Shown here: positions 22,680 to 31,222 of the stretch, piece by piece
How positions within the stretch are numbered: position 1 is the first letter of the stretch
How the letters are laid out: each line of letters begins with the position of its first letter
Assembly: GCA_947643595.1 (NCBI GenBank)
Contig: CANRWP010000032.1
Span: 1 to 36,978, forward strand
DNA length: 36,978 nucleotides
Reading direction: 5' to 3'
Source: an uncultured bacterium
GTDB taxonomy: Bacteria > Bacillota > Clostridia > Lachnospirales > Lachnospiraceae
Position numbers and translations under genes: made by a program
The notes under the pieces: generated by a model
The model's input: only the letters and a program-made list of their open reading frames with translations
What the model was told of the DNA's origin: nothing
The model's database searches: none

Positions 22680-23504
22680 CTATCCCTTAATCCCCTGTGT
22701 CGCCATCCCGTCTATCAGATATTTTTGCCCGAACATATAGACCAGAATACAGGGGATCATGGACACCAGAGACATTGCCAGCACGGTGCTCCAGTTGACC
22801 GCCGACGCCGAATCCAGACTCATCCGAAGCGCCAGCGACACTGGATATTTGCTCACGGAGCTGATGTAGATCAACACGTTGAAAAAATCGTTCCATGTCC
22901 AGATAAACTGAAACAGAAAAGCCGAAAACAGGGCCGGTTTCAATATCGGCAGTAACACATATATCAATGTCTTAAAAGAACTGCAGCCGTCTATCTTCGC
23001 CGCATCGTCCAGATCCCTCGGTATCCCGCGGAAAAACTGTATCATCATATAGATAAAAAACGGTGTACAGGCAAACAGCGCGGGAACGATGAACGGATAA
23101 TATGTGTCATTCCAGCCCAGGCGGTTAAAAAGGATAAACCGTGGGATGATCAGCACCGTATTGGGCAGCATCAATGTAGATATCATCAACATCATAAGAA
23201 GCTTTTTCATCGGAAACGTGAACCGTGCGAACCCATATCCCACCAGACAGCTCGATATCGTAGTAAACGCCGCTGTCGGAACCACCAGCTCCAATGTATT
23301 TAACAAAAATCTTCCAAAACTGTTCTGTCCGGTTCCTCGCCAGCCGAGCGTATAGGAATCTGTCTGCCATTTTTGCGGCAGCAGCCTGATCGAACCAAAT
23401 ATCTCACTGTTGGGTTTGAAAGAAGAAAACACCAGCCATATCAGAGGATAAACCATGATCAGCGCCACCAGGCACAAAAATGCATACGATAAAATTTTTT
23501 TCAT
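22680..23504 (-). CDS. sugar ABC transporter permease, MalG type
   Basis: A 274-residue inner permease of a CUT1 sugar importer with six membrane segments. The EAA loop that contacts the ATPase reads DDAAKIDGCSSFKTLIYVLLP (about 190-210). The N-terminus ends the first segment with PLIWLVFSSFKPNSEIFG, typical of the second (MalG-like) permease. It follows the other permease by 11 bases. It works with the binding protein at 24440-25816. No ATPase gene is in the cluster, so a shared MsmX-like ATPase elsewhere is expected. Confidence 0.93.
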   Translation of the reverse strand: MKKILSYAFLCLVALIMVYPLIWLVFSSFKPNSEIFGSIRLLPQKWQTDSYTLGWRGTGQNSFGRFLLNTLELVVPTAAFTTISSCLVGYGFARFTFPMKKLLMMLMISTLMLPNTVLIIPRFILFNRLGWNDTYYPFIVPALFACTPFFIYMMIQFFRGIPRDLDDAAKIDGCSSFKTLIYVLLPILKPALFSAFLFQFIWTWNDFFNVLIYISSVSKYPVSLALRMSLDSASAVNWSTVLAMSLVSMIPCILVYMFGQKYLIDGMATQGIKG

Positions 23505-23515
23505 CTTCTCCTCCT

Positions 23516-24412
23516 CTAGTCTTCATAGTGAACCAGCCCATCCGAAAGCCGGAAAATCGCGAACGTAAATAGAATGATGATCACAAACAGAATCCAGGAC
23601 TGCGCACTGGCATAGCCCATTTTAAAGTATCGGAATCCATTCTCGTAGAGCATCAGCCCATAAAGGTAAGTTTCTTTCAGCGCGCCGCCTCCCGTAATGA
23701 CAAAGGCAGCCGTAAAATCCTGAAAGAGCTGGATCATCTGCATCACCAGATTAAAAAGGATGATGGGCGAAAGCATCGGCAGGGTAATGCGGAAGTATTT
23801 CTGCACGGCATTTGCCCCGTCGATATCAGCCGCTTCATACAGGCTGTCCGGCACCTGCTTCAAACCTGCCAGAAAAAGCACCATAGAAGAGCCAAACTGC
23901 CATACCTGGAGCAGGCTTATGACGGGAAGGGAGGTTTTCGGACTCCCTATCCAGTCAAAAGCTTTATATCCTGAAAATACTGCTCCGATCAGCGTATTTA
24001 ACAATCCCGTCTTCATGAATATAAAACGCCATAAAATGGTGATCGCCACGCTTCCCCCGAAAATAGAGGGAAGGTAATAGACAACCTTGAATATACTGAT
24101 CCCTTTCAGCTTCTGGTTCAACAGTCCCGCAATAAACAGAGAAATGATCATCTTTAACGGCAATGCTATCGCCACATACATAAACGTAGCTTTCATGGAC
24201 TTCAGAAATAACCGGTCATTTGTAAATATTTTAATATAGTTTTGCAGTCCTACGAATTTGTAATCATTCAGCATGGTAAAATCCGTAAAAGAATACAGAA
24301 AAGACATCACCAGAGGATAGAGCTGAAAAGCCAGAAATCCTATGATCCAAGGAGTCAGATAAAACATACCGGTATATTTTCTCTTCCATTTTTTCCATTT
24401 ATTGTTCTGCAC
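23516..24412 (-). CDS. sugar ABC transporter permease, MalF type
   Basis: A 298-residue permease with six membrane segments. The start RKYTGMFYLTPWIIGFLAFQ is typical of LacF/UgpA-like CUT1 proteins, and the EAA loop reads YEAADIDGANAVQKYFRITLP (about 195-215). It lies 27 bases after the binding-protein stop and 11 bases before the second permease. It imports a sugar or oligosaccharide; specificity is set by the binding protein and cannot be read from this sequence. Confidence 0.93.
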   Translation of the reverse strand: MQNNKWKKWKRKYTGMFYLTPWIIGFLAFQLYPLVMSFLYSFTDFTMLNDYKFVGLQNYIKIFTNDRLFLKSMKATFMYVAIALPLKMIISLFIAGLLNQKLKGISIFKVVYYLPSIFGGSVAITILWRFIFMKTGLLNTLIGAVFSGYKAFDWIGSPKTSLPVISLLQVWQFGSSMVLFLAGLKQVPDSLYEAADIDGANAVQKYFRITLPMLSPIILFNLVMQMIQLFQDFTAAFVITGGGALKETYLYGLMLYENGFRYFKMGYASAQSWILFVIIILFTFAIFRLSDGLVHYED

Positions 24413-24439
24413 TGTTTTCCCTCCAAGCCATTTTACAGT

Positions 24440-25816
24440 TTAATTACCTGCCAGTGTCGCAAGCGGATCCTGAATCGTGTTTAAAAATTCCTCCGCTGCC
24501 TCCTCCGGCGTCAAATCTTTATAGAGCACTCTCGACAAGATTTCCGTGCTGATCGAGGTGATCTCGGAATTGTCGTGATATCCGTTCTGCGCTGTCCCCG
24601 CATTCGCGGAAGCTATCTCGATACCCGTCTTCAAATCGGGATTTAACAGATCGTTTTCCTCCAGAATTCCCCTCGCTTCAGCGGTGGCCGGCACGCCTCG
24701 GCAATCGCCCAAAATCTTGATCGCTTCCTCATCTGTCATCATCCAGTTGGCAAATTTCAGACATTCCTCCACGCTGACGGAATCTTTGTTGATCGCCAGT
24801 ACCATGGAAGGCTTACAGTTGATTCCCGTGTCCGCGGCTCCTTCTATCACAGGAAGTCTGCAGCAGCCGATATCCTGCACATTGTCATTGATCAGGGACG
24901 GATAATCGGATGCCCATCGAATAAGAAGTGCCGCCTCGCCGTTCGCCCATATCGGATTCTGATCGATATTTCCGTTGTAGGCCATAGTCTCCTCCAACGG
25001 CTGTATCAGGTCTTTCTCCTCCAGCTCCAACAGGTAGGCATATGCATTAGCCAGCTGCTCTTTCGTAAAGTTGACGGTAAAATCATCATTGATCCACTGC
25101 CCGCCGCACTGCTGCAGGACATAGGGCTTGAACACATTTTTTTCGAGCGTGTGCAGATCACTGTGTAAAAATACCTTGTCCGGATTCGCCGCTTTGAATT
25201 TTTCTCCCTCCGCGATCAGATCTTCCCAGCTCCACTCCGTGCTCTCATCAATAGATAATCCTGTCTCCTTCACCACATCGCGATTGAAGAAAAGGGTAAA
25301 TCCATTCTGCGCCATGGGCAGCGCAGCCAGCTTATCTCCCTCAGAACACCAGCCTTTGGTGTAATCCATATCAAATTTGCCAAAATCTATGATGTCATAT
25401 TCCTCCAGATTTACAAAGAAATCCCCCTGCGCCGCCAGCTCCGTGATCCATGGGTAATCCAGCTGAATAATATCCGGCGCCGTTCCTCCCGCCAGCTGTG
25501 TCACCAGTTTTTCATAGTAGCTGGAGATGGTAGAATACTCGCCTTCAATGTGCACGCCTGTCAGTTCTTCATATTTTGCCAGCGCTTCCAATGTTTTTTC
25601 GTGGCGCGTGTCGGAACCCCACCAACAAAATCTCAGATTGACATTTTCGCCGCCGCTTTCTTCCTGTGGCTGCGCTTCCTCAGACGCCTGTTCCTGAGCA
25701 GTTTCCGTCTCTTCCGCCGCTTCAGGCGTCTCGGTCTGTTGATTCCCGCACCCTGTTATCACACCGGCTAATATCACTCCGGTGAGCAGCAGAGCCATCA
25801 TTCTTTTCTTTCTCAT
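24440..25816 (-). CDS. sugar ABC transporter substrate-binding lipoprotein
   Basis: A 458-residue extracellular lipoprotein. The signal peptide ends at the lipobox VITGC with lipidated Cys23, followed by a Glu/Gln/Ala-rich linker (24-55) and a family 1 solute-binding domain (about 58-458; FCWWGSDTRHEKTLEALAKYEELTG, then TAPDIIQLDYPWITELAAQG and GEAALLIRWASDYPSL). It captures the sugar outside the cell and delivers it to the two permeases. The C-terminal LSRVLYKDLTPEEAAEEFLNTI is typical. It is the first gene of the importer operon. Its upstream region has only a poor -35, which fits an activator-dependent promoter. Confidence 0.94.
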   Translation of the reverse strand: MRKKRMMALLLTGVILAGVITGCGNQQTETPEAAEETETAQEQASEEAQPQEESGGENVNLRFCWWGSDTRHEKTLEALAKYEELTGVHIEGEYSTISSYYEKLVTQLAGGTAPDIIQLDYPWITELAAQGDFFVNLEEYDIIDFGKFDMDYTKGWCSEGDKLAALPMAQNGFTLFFNRDVVKETGLSIDESTEWSWEDLIAEGEKFKAANPDKVFLHSDLHTLEKNVFKPYVLQQCGGQWINDDFTVNFTKEQLANAYAYLLELEEKDLIQPLEETMAYNGNIDQNPIWANGEAALLIRWASDYPSLINDNVQDIGCCRLPVIEGAADTGINCKPSMVLAINKDSVSVEECLKFANWMMTDEEAIKILGDCRGVPATAEARGILEENDLLNPDLKTGIEIASANAGTAQNGYHDNSEITSISTEILSRVLYKDLTPEEAAEEFLNTIQDPLATLAGN

Positions 25817-25860
25817 ACCTTTCTCTTCTCCTTTTGATATTTTGTATATATTTTATTTGT

Positions 25861-25896
25861 TACAACATTATTTTATATTAATTTTTTACAACATTA
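25861..25896. repeat. direct repeat TACAACATTA upstream of the importer
   Basis: TACAACATTA occurs at 25861-25870 and 25887-25896, 26 bases apart (about two and a half helical turns). On the minus strand, the direction of the importer, it reads TAATGTTGTA twice. Direct repeats are the usual targets of AraC-type regulators such as the YesN protein here, so these are candidate activator sites. Confidence 0.5.
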
Positions 25897-25918
25897 AAAG
25901 GTGTCTGCATTTGTAAAA

Positions 25919-25976
25919 GGTATCATAATATACCAAATTTTATTAAAAAACCTTAATATATTTTATATGGTATCAT
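25919..25976. repeat. repeated GGTATCAT and palindrome in the divergent control region
   Basis: GGTATCAT occurs at 25919-25926 and 25969-25976. The first copy is half of a palindrome, GGTAT and ATACC (25919-25934). They lie between the importer and the dapA-like gene, 18 bases before the latter's -35, and could be operators for either. The rest of 25817-26069 is AT-rich with no ORF. Confidence 0.4.
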
Positions 25977-25993
25977 TTCATTTTCACACCCCT

Positions 25994-26022
25994 TTGACAG
26001 AAATCGGACCTCTTTTTATAAT
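25994..26022 (+). promoter_or_regulatory. consensus promoter of the DapA-family/lyxose isomerase genes
   Basis: -35 TTGACA (25994-25999), 17-base spacer, -10 TATAAT (26017-26022): a perfect sigma-A promoter. A catabolic gene with such a promoter is usually under a repressor; GGTATCAT repeats lie just upstream. Confidence 0.85.
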
Positions 26023-26069
26023 GAAGCCAGCCTAAAAATAACATACAAAAACGAAGGAGGTTTTTCAAC

Positions 26070-26975
26070 ATGACAAACAAGGAATTCTGGAAAGGAATTA
26101 TTCCGGCCCTGATCACCCCGGTAAACGAAGACGGCACTCTGGATCTGGACAGCCTGGAAAAGGTGATCGAAAATATCATCGCATCCGGCTGCCACGGTCT
26201 TTTTGTCGCAGGTTCTTCAGGTGAACCCACCAACTTGAGTTCCAGGACAAAACGCGATGTCATCTCCAATGCGATCCGTATCGTAGACGACCGGATTCCC
26301 ATCTGTGTGGGGACTATCGCGCCCGGAACGCAGCAGACTATAGAGCTGGTAAAAGAAGTGCAGAATATGGGATGCAATTTCATCTGCAGCACTCCGAATT
26401 TTTATATGCTCAATGAGAGGCAGGAGGACATCATTCATCATTTTGAAAAAGTCTCCGCCCAAACCGGCGCCAGGATCATGATTTATAATAACGATGCCAC
26501 TGTCGGTCAGACTATCCAGGCGGAAACTTTCTATAAAATCGCAGAGATTGATAACGTGATCGCCTACAAAGATACACGCCCTGACTGGGAAAATCATCTG
26601 AAAGCGCTGGCATTCCTGCGCGACAAAGATATCAGCCTGATCTCCGGCGGCGAATATATGCTCGGCCCCAGTATTCTGATGGGAGGCCAGGGAAATATCG
26701 CCGCTGCCAGCAATGTGTTTCCAAAACTTTTCGTCGCTCTGTACGACGCTGCAATATCACAGAATATACCCCTCACACTGGACCTGAACTATAAAATCGC
26801 CAGACTCAACGATGCCGCCACGAGAACCGGAAACGGGTGGCTGTGGGGAATCAAATACATTGCCCATCGCTTTGGCCTCTGCCAGTACACTGTGGCAGGC
26901 AACTTCACCCCACTCACCGGCGAACAGGAGCGGGCTCTGGATGTCATCATAGACGAATTGTCAGAATACCGTTAA
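26070..26975 (+). CDS. DapA/NanA-family class I aldolase or lyase
   Basis: A 301-residue TIM-barrel enzyme that works through a Schiff base on pyruvate-type substrates. The catalytic Lys167 is in VIAYKDTRPDW and the Tyr139 in IMIYNND. The substrate carboxylate loop reads GSSGEPTNLS (48-57), unlike GTTGES of true dihydrodipicolinate synthase, and the rest does not match NanA closely. It may be a 2-keto-3-deoxy-sugar-acid aldolase or dehydratase. It has a perfect promoter, AAGGAGG 9 bases before the ATG, and is followed 24 bases later by the lyxose isomerase gene. Its place in a sugar region makes a catabolic role much more likely than lysine synthesis. Substrate unknown. Confidence 0.88.
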   Translation: MTNKEFWKGIIPALITPVNEDGTLDLDSLEKVIENIIASGCHGLFVAGSSGEPTNLSSRTKRDVISNAIRIVDDRIPICVGTIAPGTQQTIELVKEVQNMGCNFICSTPNFYMLNERQEDIIHHFEKVSAQTGARIMIYNNDATVGQTIQAETFYKIAEIDNVIAYKDTRPDWENHLKALAFLRDKDISLISGGEYMLGPSILMGGQGNIAAASNVFPKLFVALYDAAISQNIPLTLDLNYKIARLNDAATRTGNGWLWGIKYIAHRFGLCQYTVAGNFTPLTGEQERALDVIIDELSEYR

Positions 26976-26999
26976 CACTTTACAAAAGAGGAAAAAGCA

Positions 27000-27683
27000 A
27001 TGAAAAGATCAATGATCAACGCCTGTATCAGGGAGTTTGAAGAAATGCTCCGTGAATACCGCTTCGCTCTTCCCCCGTTTCTTTCCTTTACCCCTGAAGA
27101 ATGGACACAAAAGGGACATGAATACGACGAAATAAGGGATAACGCTCTGGGATGGGATATCACGGACTACGGGGAAGGACATTTTGAAAAGAAGGGACTC
27201 TCTCTGATCACTTTGAGAAACGGAAATGTGCATAATGACAAATATACAAAGTGTTATGCCGAAAAAATCATCATGCTCAGGGAAGGACAGCTCTCCCCCA
27301 ATCATTTCCACTGGAATAAAATGGAGGACATCATCAACAGAGGAGGCGGAAATCTGATTTTCCGTCTCTGGAATGCCACCAAAGACGGAGAACTTGCGGA
27401 TACGGATGTCTTAATCAGCAAAGACGGCCGCAGCTACTATACAAAAGCCGGTGAAGATATCATTCTCACTCCCGGAGAATCCCTCACGCTCTACCCTTAT
27501 TGCTATCATGAATTTATCGTACAGCCCGGCGGCGGGAAATCGCTGATAGGGGAGGTCTCCAAATGTAACGACGATAATACGGATAACCACTTTCTGGAGG
27601 CCCAGGGACGTTTCCCTTCCATCGAGGAAGACGAACCGCCCTACAGACTGCTCTGCACGGAATACCCCACTGCCAGAGATTGA
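27000..27683 (+). CDS. D-lyxose/D-mannose isomerase family protein
   Basis: A 227-residue cupin-fold isomerase. The stretch SPNHFHWNKMEDIINRGGGN (99-118) is the signature of the D-lyxose ketol-isomerase family, with metal ligands His102, His104 and Glu109 and a later His170 in YCYHEF. Characterised members convert D-lyxose to D-xylulose and D-mannose to D-fructose, with manganese. It follows the DapA-like gene and ends at a strong terminator. Together with the cupin phosphoglucose isomerase it makes two metal-dependent sugar isomerases in this region, one for free sugars and one for sugar phosphates. Confidence 0.9.
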   Translation: MKRSMINACIREFEEMLREYRFALPPFLSFTPEEWTQKGHEYDEIRDNALGWDITDYGEGHFEKKGLSLITLRNGNVHNDKYTKCYAEKIIMLREGQLSPNHFHWNKMEDIINRGGGNLIFRLWNATKDGELADTDVLISKDGRSYYTKAGEDIILTPGESLTLYPYCYHEFIVQPGGGKSLIGEVSKCNDDNTDNHFLEAQGRFPSIEEDEPPYRLLCTEYPTARD

Positions 27684-27691
27684 AGCCTGAC

Positions 27692-27728
27692 AAAAAAAGA
27701 CTTTCTTCCGAAGAAGAGAGTCTTTTTT
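27692..27728. terminator. bidirectional terminator between lyxose isomerase and ilvB
   Basis: AAAAAAGACT (from 27692) pairs with AGTCTTTTTT (to 27728) around a stem extended by TTCTT and AAGAA. T-runs follow in both directions, so it can end the plus-strand sugar unit and the minus-strand ilvD-ilvB unit. Confidence 0.85.
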
Positions 27729-27751
27729 CTGTCATAAACCGTCCGTCGATA

Positions 27752-29431
27752 TTATCCTCGCTTCGCCAGATCCTCCGCGTCGAACGCCTCGCTGATCGCC
27801 CCGCCCGGAGATACCATCGGAAATACCTTGTCATCCTCGTCGATCACGCAGTTTAACAGCACAGGCTTCCCGAGCGACAACGCCTTCTCGATGGCCGGCG
27901 CAACCTCCTCTTTCTTTGTCACGAGGATCGCCTCACAGCCGAGCCCCTCCGCCACCTTGCAGAAGTCCACCTTGTCCTGCAGGATCGTCTGGGAGTAGCG
28001 CTGTCCGTAGAACAGGGTCTGCCACTGTCTGACCATGCCGAGCACGTGGTTGTTGATCACGACCTGAATGATCGGGATATTGTACCTGCTGGCCGTCGCC
28101 AGTTCGTTCATGTTCATACGGAAACACCCGTCGCCGGCGATATTGATACAGACCTTATCGGGTCTTCCCGACTTCGCGCCGATGCAGGCTCCGAGACCGT
28201 ACCCCATCGTGCCGAGGCCGCCGGAGGAGAGGAACGTTCTGGGCTCCGTATATCTGTAATACTGTGCCGCCCACATCTGGTGCTGGCCCACATCCGTTGT
28301 GATAATGGCTCTCCCCTCTGTCAGTCTGTCGATCTCCTCTATGATATAGGGGCAGGTCAGAGTATTCTTATCGTAAGTCAGCGGATATTTCTCCTTTAGC
28401 TCCGCGATTCTCGCAAGCCATTCCGGATGCTTTCTCTCCTCCAGCCTCTCATTCAATATCTGCAGGATCTCTTTCAGATCCCCTACCACGGACACATCCG
28501 TCCTGATGTTCTTGTTGATCTCCGCCGCATCGATATCGATATGGAGCACCTTCGCTTTCGCCGCAAAACTCTTCGGGTTGCCCACCACACGGTCGGAGAA
28601 CCTTGCTCCCAGAGCGATCAGCAGATCGCACTCGCTGACGCCCAGGTTCGACGCCTTCGTGCCGTGCATACCGATCATGCCCGTGTAGACAGCATCCCTT
28701 CCGTTGAACGCACCCTTGCCGAGCAGTGTGTCGCAGACCGGAGCATCCACCTTCTTCGCAAATCCGGCCAGCTCGTCCGAGGCGCCCGACAGGATGATGC
28801 CGCCGCCCACATACAGATAAGGTCTCTCGGCCTTTTCGATCAGTTCGACCGCCGCCGCGATATCCGCCTCCGAATATTTCACCTTTTTCTCCGCCGGTTC
28901 CGGCTCCTTCGGCGTAAACTCACAGGTGTTTGCCGTCACATCCTTCGTGATGTCCACGAGCACCGGACCGGGCCGCCCGGACTTGGCGATGTGGAACGCC
29001 CTGCGCAGCGTATCCGCCAGCTTTGTCACGTCCTTGACGATATAGCTGTGCTTTGTGATCGGCATCACCACGCCCGCGATGTCCACCTCCTGAAAGGAAT
29101 CCTTGCCGAGCGCCGGCAGATTCACGTTCGCCGTGATCGCCACCACCGGGATGGAATCCATGTACGCCGTCGCGATCCCCGTGACAAGGTTGGTAGCGCC
29201 GGGGCCGCTGGTTGCCATGCACACGCCCACCTTTCCCGTCGCCCTCGCATAACCGTCCGCCGCATGGGCCGCGCCCTGCTCATGGCTTGTCAGGATATGT
29301 TTTATCTCATCGCTGTGCCTGTACAATGCGTCATACACATTCAAGATCGTTCCGCCGGGGTAGCCGAAGACCGTGTCCACCCCCTGTTCCTTCAAACATT
29401 CTATTACTATTTCCGAGCCTGTAAGCTGCAT
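27752..29431 (-). CDS. ilvB: acetolactate synthase large subunit
   Basis: Thiamine-diphosphate enzyme of valine, leucine and isoleucine synthesis: condenses two pyruvates to acetolactate, or pyruvate and 2-oxobutyrate to acetohydroxybutyrate. The 559-residue protein has the N-terminal VFGYPGGTILNVYDAL, the catalytic Glu in SHEQGAAHAADGYARATG, the FAD-domain region GARFSDRVVG and the ThDP motif GDGCFRMNMNELAT ending in VVINN. The FAD-linked form marks it as biosynthetic. GGGAGGG lies close upstream. It starts 16 bases after ilvD and is the last gene of the operon. No small subunit ilvN is in the window, so it must be elsewhere or absent. Confidence 0.96.
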   Translation of the reverse strand: MQLTGSEIVIECLKEQGVDTVFGYPGGTILNVYDALYRHSDEIKHILTSHEQGAAHAADGYARATGKVGVCMATSGPGATNLVTGIATAYMDSIPVVAITANVNLPALGKDSFQEVDIAGVVMPITKHSYIVKDVTKLADTLRRAFHIAKSGRPGPVLVDITKDVTANTCEFTPKEPEPAEKKVKYSEADIAAAVELIEKAERPYLYVGGGIILSGASDELAGFAKKVDAPVCDTLLGKGAFNGRDAVYTGMIGMHGTKASNLGVSECDLLIALGARFSDRVVGNPKSFAAKAKVLHIDIDAAEINKNIRTDVSVVGDLKEILQILNERLEERKHPEWLARIAELKEKYPLTYDKNTLTCPYIIEEIDRLTEGRAIITTDVGQHQMWAAQYYRYTEPRTFLSSGGLGTMGYGLGACIGAKSGRPDKVCINIAGDGCFRMNMNELATASRYNIPIIQVVINNHVLGMVRQWQTLFYGQRYSQTILQDKVDFCKVAEGLGCEAILVTKKEEVAPAIEKALSLGKPVLLNCVIDEDDKVFPMVSPGGAISEAFDAEDLAKRG

Positions 29432-29447
29432 ATAAGTCCCTCCCGCT

Positions 29448-31118
29448 TTATTTTTTTACTTTCTCCAGGATCGCTCCCCGGTTTCCGCTGGTCACCATCT
29501 CGCGGTATCTCGCCAGATAACCGGTGTTTACCTTCGGCTCCCTGGGCTGCCATTTCGCTTTTCTCTCCGCCAGCACTTCATCGGAAACCTTCACATTCAG
29601 AGCGTAGTTCGGAATATCAATGCTGATGATATCCCCCTCCTCCACCAGCGCGATGGGGCCTCCTACCGCCGCCTCCGGCGACACATGTCCGATGGACGCT
29701 CCTCTGCTGGCGCCGGAGAATCTTCCGTCCGTGATCAGCGCCACGCTGGAGCCGAGTCCCATGCCCGCGATCGCGGAAGTCGGATTCAACATCTCCCGCA
29801 TGCCGGGGCCGCCCTTCGGTCCCTCATAGCGGATCACCACCACATCTCCCTCCACGATCCTGCCGGACTTGATCGCCTCGATCGCGTCCTCCTCGCACTC
29901 AAACACTCTGGCAGGTCCCTCGTGCACCATCATCTCAGCCACCACCGCAGAGCGTTTTACAACGGAACCGTCCGGCGCCAGATTGCCTTTCAGCACCGCC
30001 AGGCCGCCCGTCTTGCTGTAGGGGTTGTCGAGAGGCCTGATCACCTCGGGATCTCTGTTTGCAGCGTCCTTAATATTTTCACCGACTGTCTTACCGGTGA
30101 CAGTCATGCAGTCCTCGTTCAAAAGCCCCAGCTCGGACAGTTCTCTCATCACCGCATACACGCCGCCCGCCTCATTCAGGTCTTCCATGTAGGTGGGACC
30201 TGCCGGTGCCAGATGACAGAGATTCGGCGTCTTCTCGCTGATCTCATTCGCCATCGCGATATCAAAGTCAAAGCCGATCTCATGGGCGATCGCCGGCAGA
30301 TGCAGCATGGAGTTGGTGGAACAGCCGAGCGCCATATCCACGGTCAGCGCATTCAGGACCGCCTCCTCTGTCATGATATCTCTCGGGCAGATATTCTGCC
30401 TCAACATTTCCATGACAGCCATGCCGGCATGCTTTGCCAGCTTGATCCTCTCCGAGTACACCGCGGGGATCGTGCCGTTCCCGCGAAGCCCCATCCCGAG
30501 AGCTTCCGTCAGACAGTTCATGGAGTTCGCGGTGTACATACCGGAGCAGGAACCGCAGGTAGGACAGGTCTTCTCCTCAAACTCCCGCACGTCCTCCTCG
30601 CTCATGGTGCCCGCCGCGTGGGCTCCCACCGCCTCGAACATGGAGGAGAGACTTCTCTTTTGTCCCTTCACGCGCCCGGCTAACATCGGACCGCCGGAGA
30701 CAAACACGGTGGGCACATTGATCCTCGCCGCCGCCATCAGAAGCCCGGGCACATTTTTGTCACAGTTTGGCACCATCACCAGAGCGTCAAACTGATGCGC
30801 AAGCGCCATGCACTCCGTGGAATCCGCGATCAGATCCCTCGTCACAAGGGAATATTTCATCCCCACATGCCCCATGGCGATGCCGTCGCAGACCGCGATC
30901 GCCGGAAATACCACCGGCACGCCGCCGGCCTCCGCCACCCCAAGCTTTACCGCTTCCACGATCTTATCCAGATTCATATGCCCCGGTACGATCTCGTTGT
31001 AGGAGCTGACGATACCGACCATCGGCTTTCTCATCTCCTCCTCCGTGAACCCTAACGCGTTGAACAAACTTCTGTGGGGCGCCTGCTGCATCCCCGTCTT
31101 CACATTGTCACTCCTCAT
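29448..31118 (-). CDS. ilvD: dihydroxy-acid dehydratase
   Basis: Fe-S enzyme that dehydrates 2,3-dihydroxy-isovalerate and its isoleucine analogue to the 2-keto acids. Length of 556 residues is standard. Cluster cysteines are in [20 protein letters not shown] and [36 protein letters not shown] near residue 470 is the family signature. It is first in ilvD-ilvB and has its own promoter. AAAGGA lies about 9 bases upstream of the ATG. Oxygen-labile clusters of this type fit an anaerobe. Confidence 0.97.
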   Translation of the reverse strand: MRSDNVKTGMQQAPHRSLFNALGFTEEEMRKPMVGIVSSYNEIVPGHMNLDKIVEAVKLGVAEAGGVPVVFPAIAVCDGIAMGHVGMKYSLVTRDLIADSTECMALAHQFDALVMVPNCDKNVPGLLMAAARINVPTVFVSGGPMLAGRVKGQKRSLSSMFEAVGAHAAGTMSEEDVREFEEKTCPTCGSCSGMYTANSMNCLTEALGMGLRGNGTIPAVYSERIKLAKHAGMAVMEMLRQNICPRDIMTEEAVLNALTVDMALGCSTNSMLHLPAIAHEIGFDFDIAMANEISEKTPNLCHLAPAGPTYMEDLNEAGGVYAVMRELSELGLLNEDCMTVTGKTVGENIKDAANRDPEVIRPLDNPYSKTGGLAVLKGNLAPDGSVVKRSAVVAEMMVHEGPARVFECEEDAIEAIKSGRIVEGDVVVIRYEGPKGGPGMREMLNPTSAIAGMGLGSSVALITDGRFSGASRGASIGHVSPEAAVGGPIALVEEGDIISIDIPNYALNVKVSDEVLAERKAKWQPREPKVNTGYLARYREMVTSGNRGAILEKVKK

Positions 31119-31174
31119 TTTCCATATCCTTTCTGCTCTTGTCCTGCATATTTATTTTCTTTTCAACTCAGTCT

Positions 31175-31204
31175 ATTTTAACACACTGTTTTATCCTTTT
31201 ACAA
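31175..31204 (-). promoter_or_regulatory. promoter of ilvD-ilvB
   Basis: On the minus strand: extended -10 TGTTAAAAT (TAAAAT at 31175-31180), 18-base spacer, -35 TTGTAA (31199-31204). The leader is about 55 bases, too short for a T-box or classical leucine attenuator. Confidence 0.6.
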
Positions 31205-31222
31205 GATACACGAGCTAAACTG

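Noticed and set aside
26070..26975. Lysine-pathway dihydrodipicolinate synthase (dapA)
   Set aside because: The GTTGES loop is replaced by GSSGEPT and the gene sits in a sugar region with an isomerase, not with dapB or lysine genes.
28427..29626. 399-codon open frame on the plus strand, and similar ones at 29685-30683
   Set aside because: Antisense to ilvB and ilvD; the compositions are typical of shadow frames of GC-richer genes, without ribosome binding sites.
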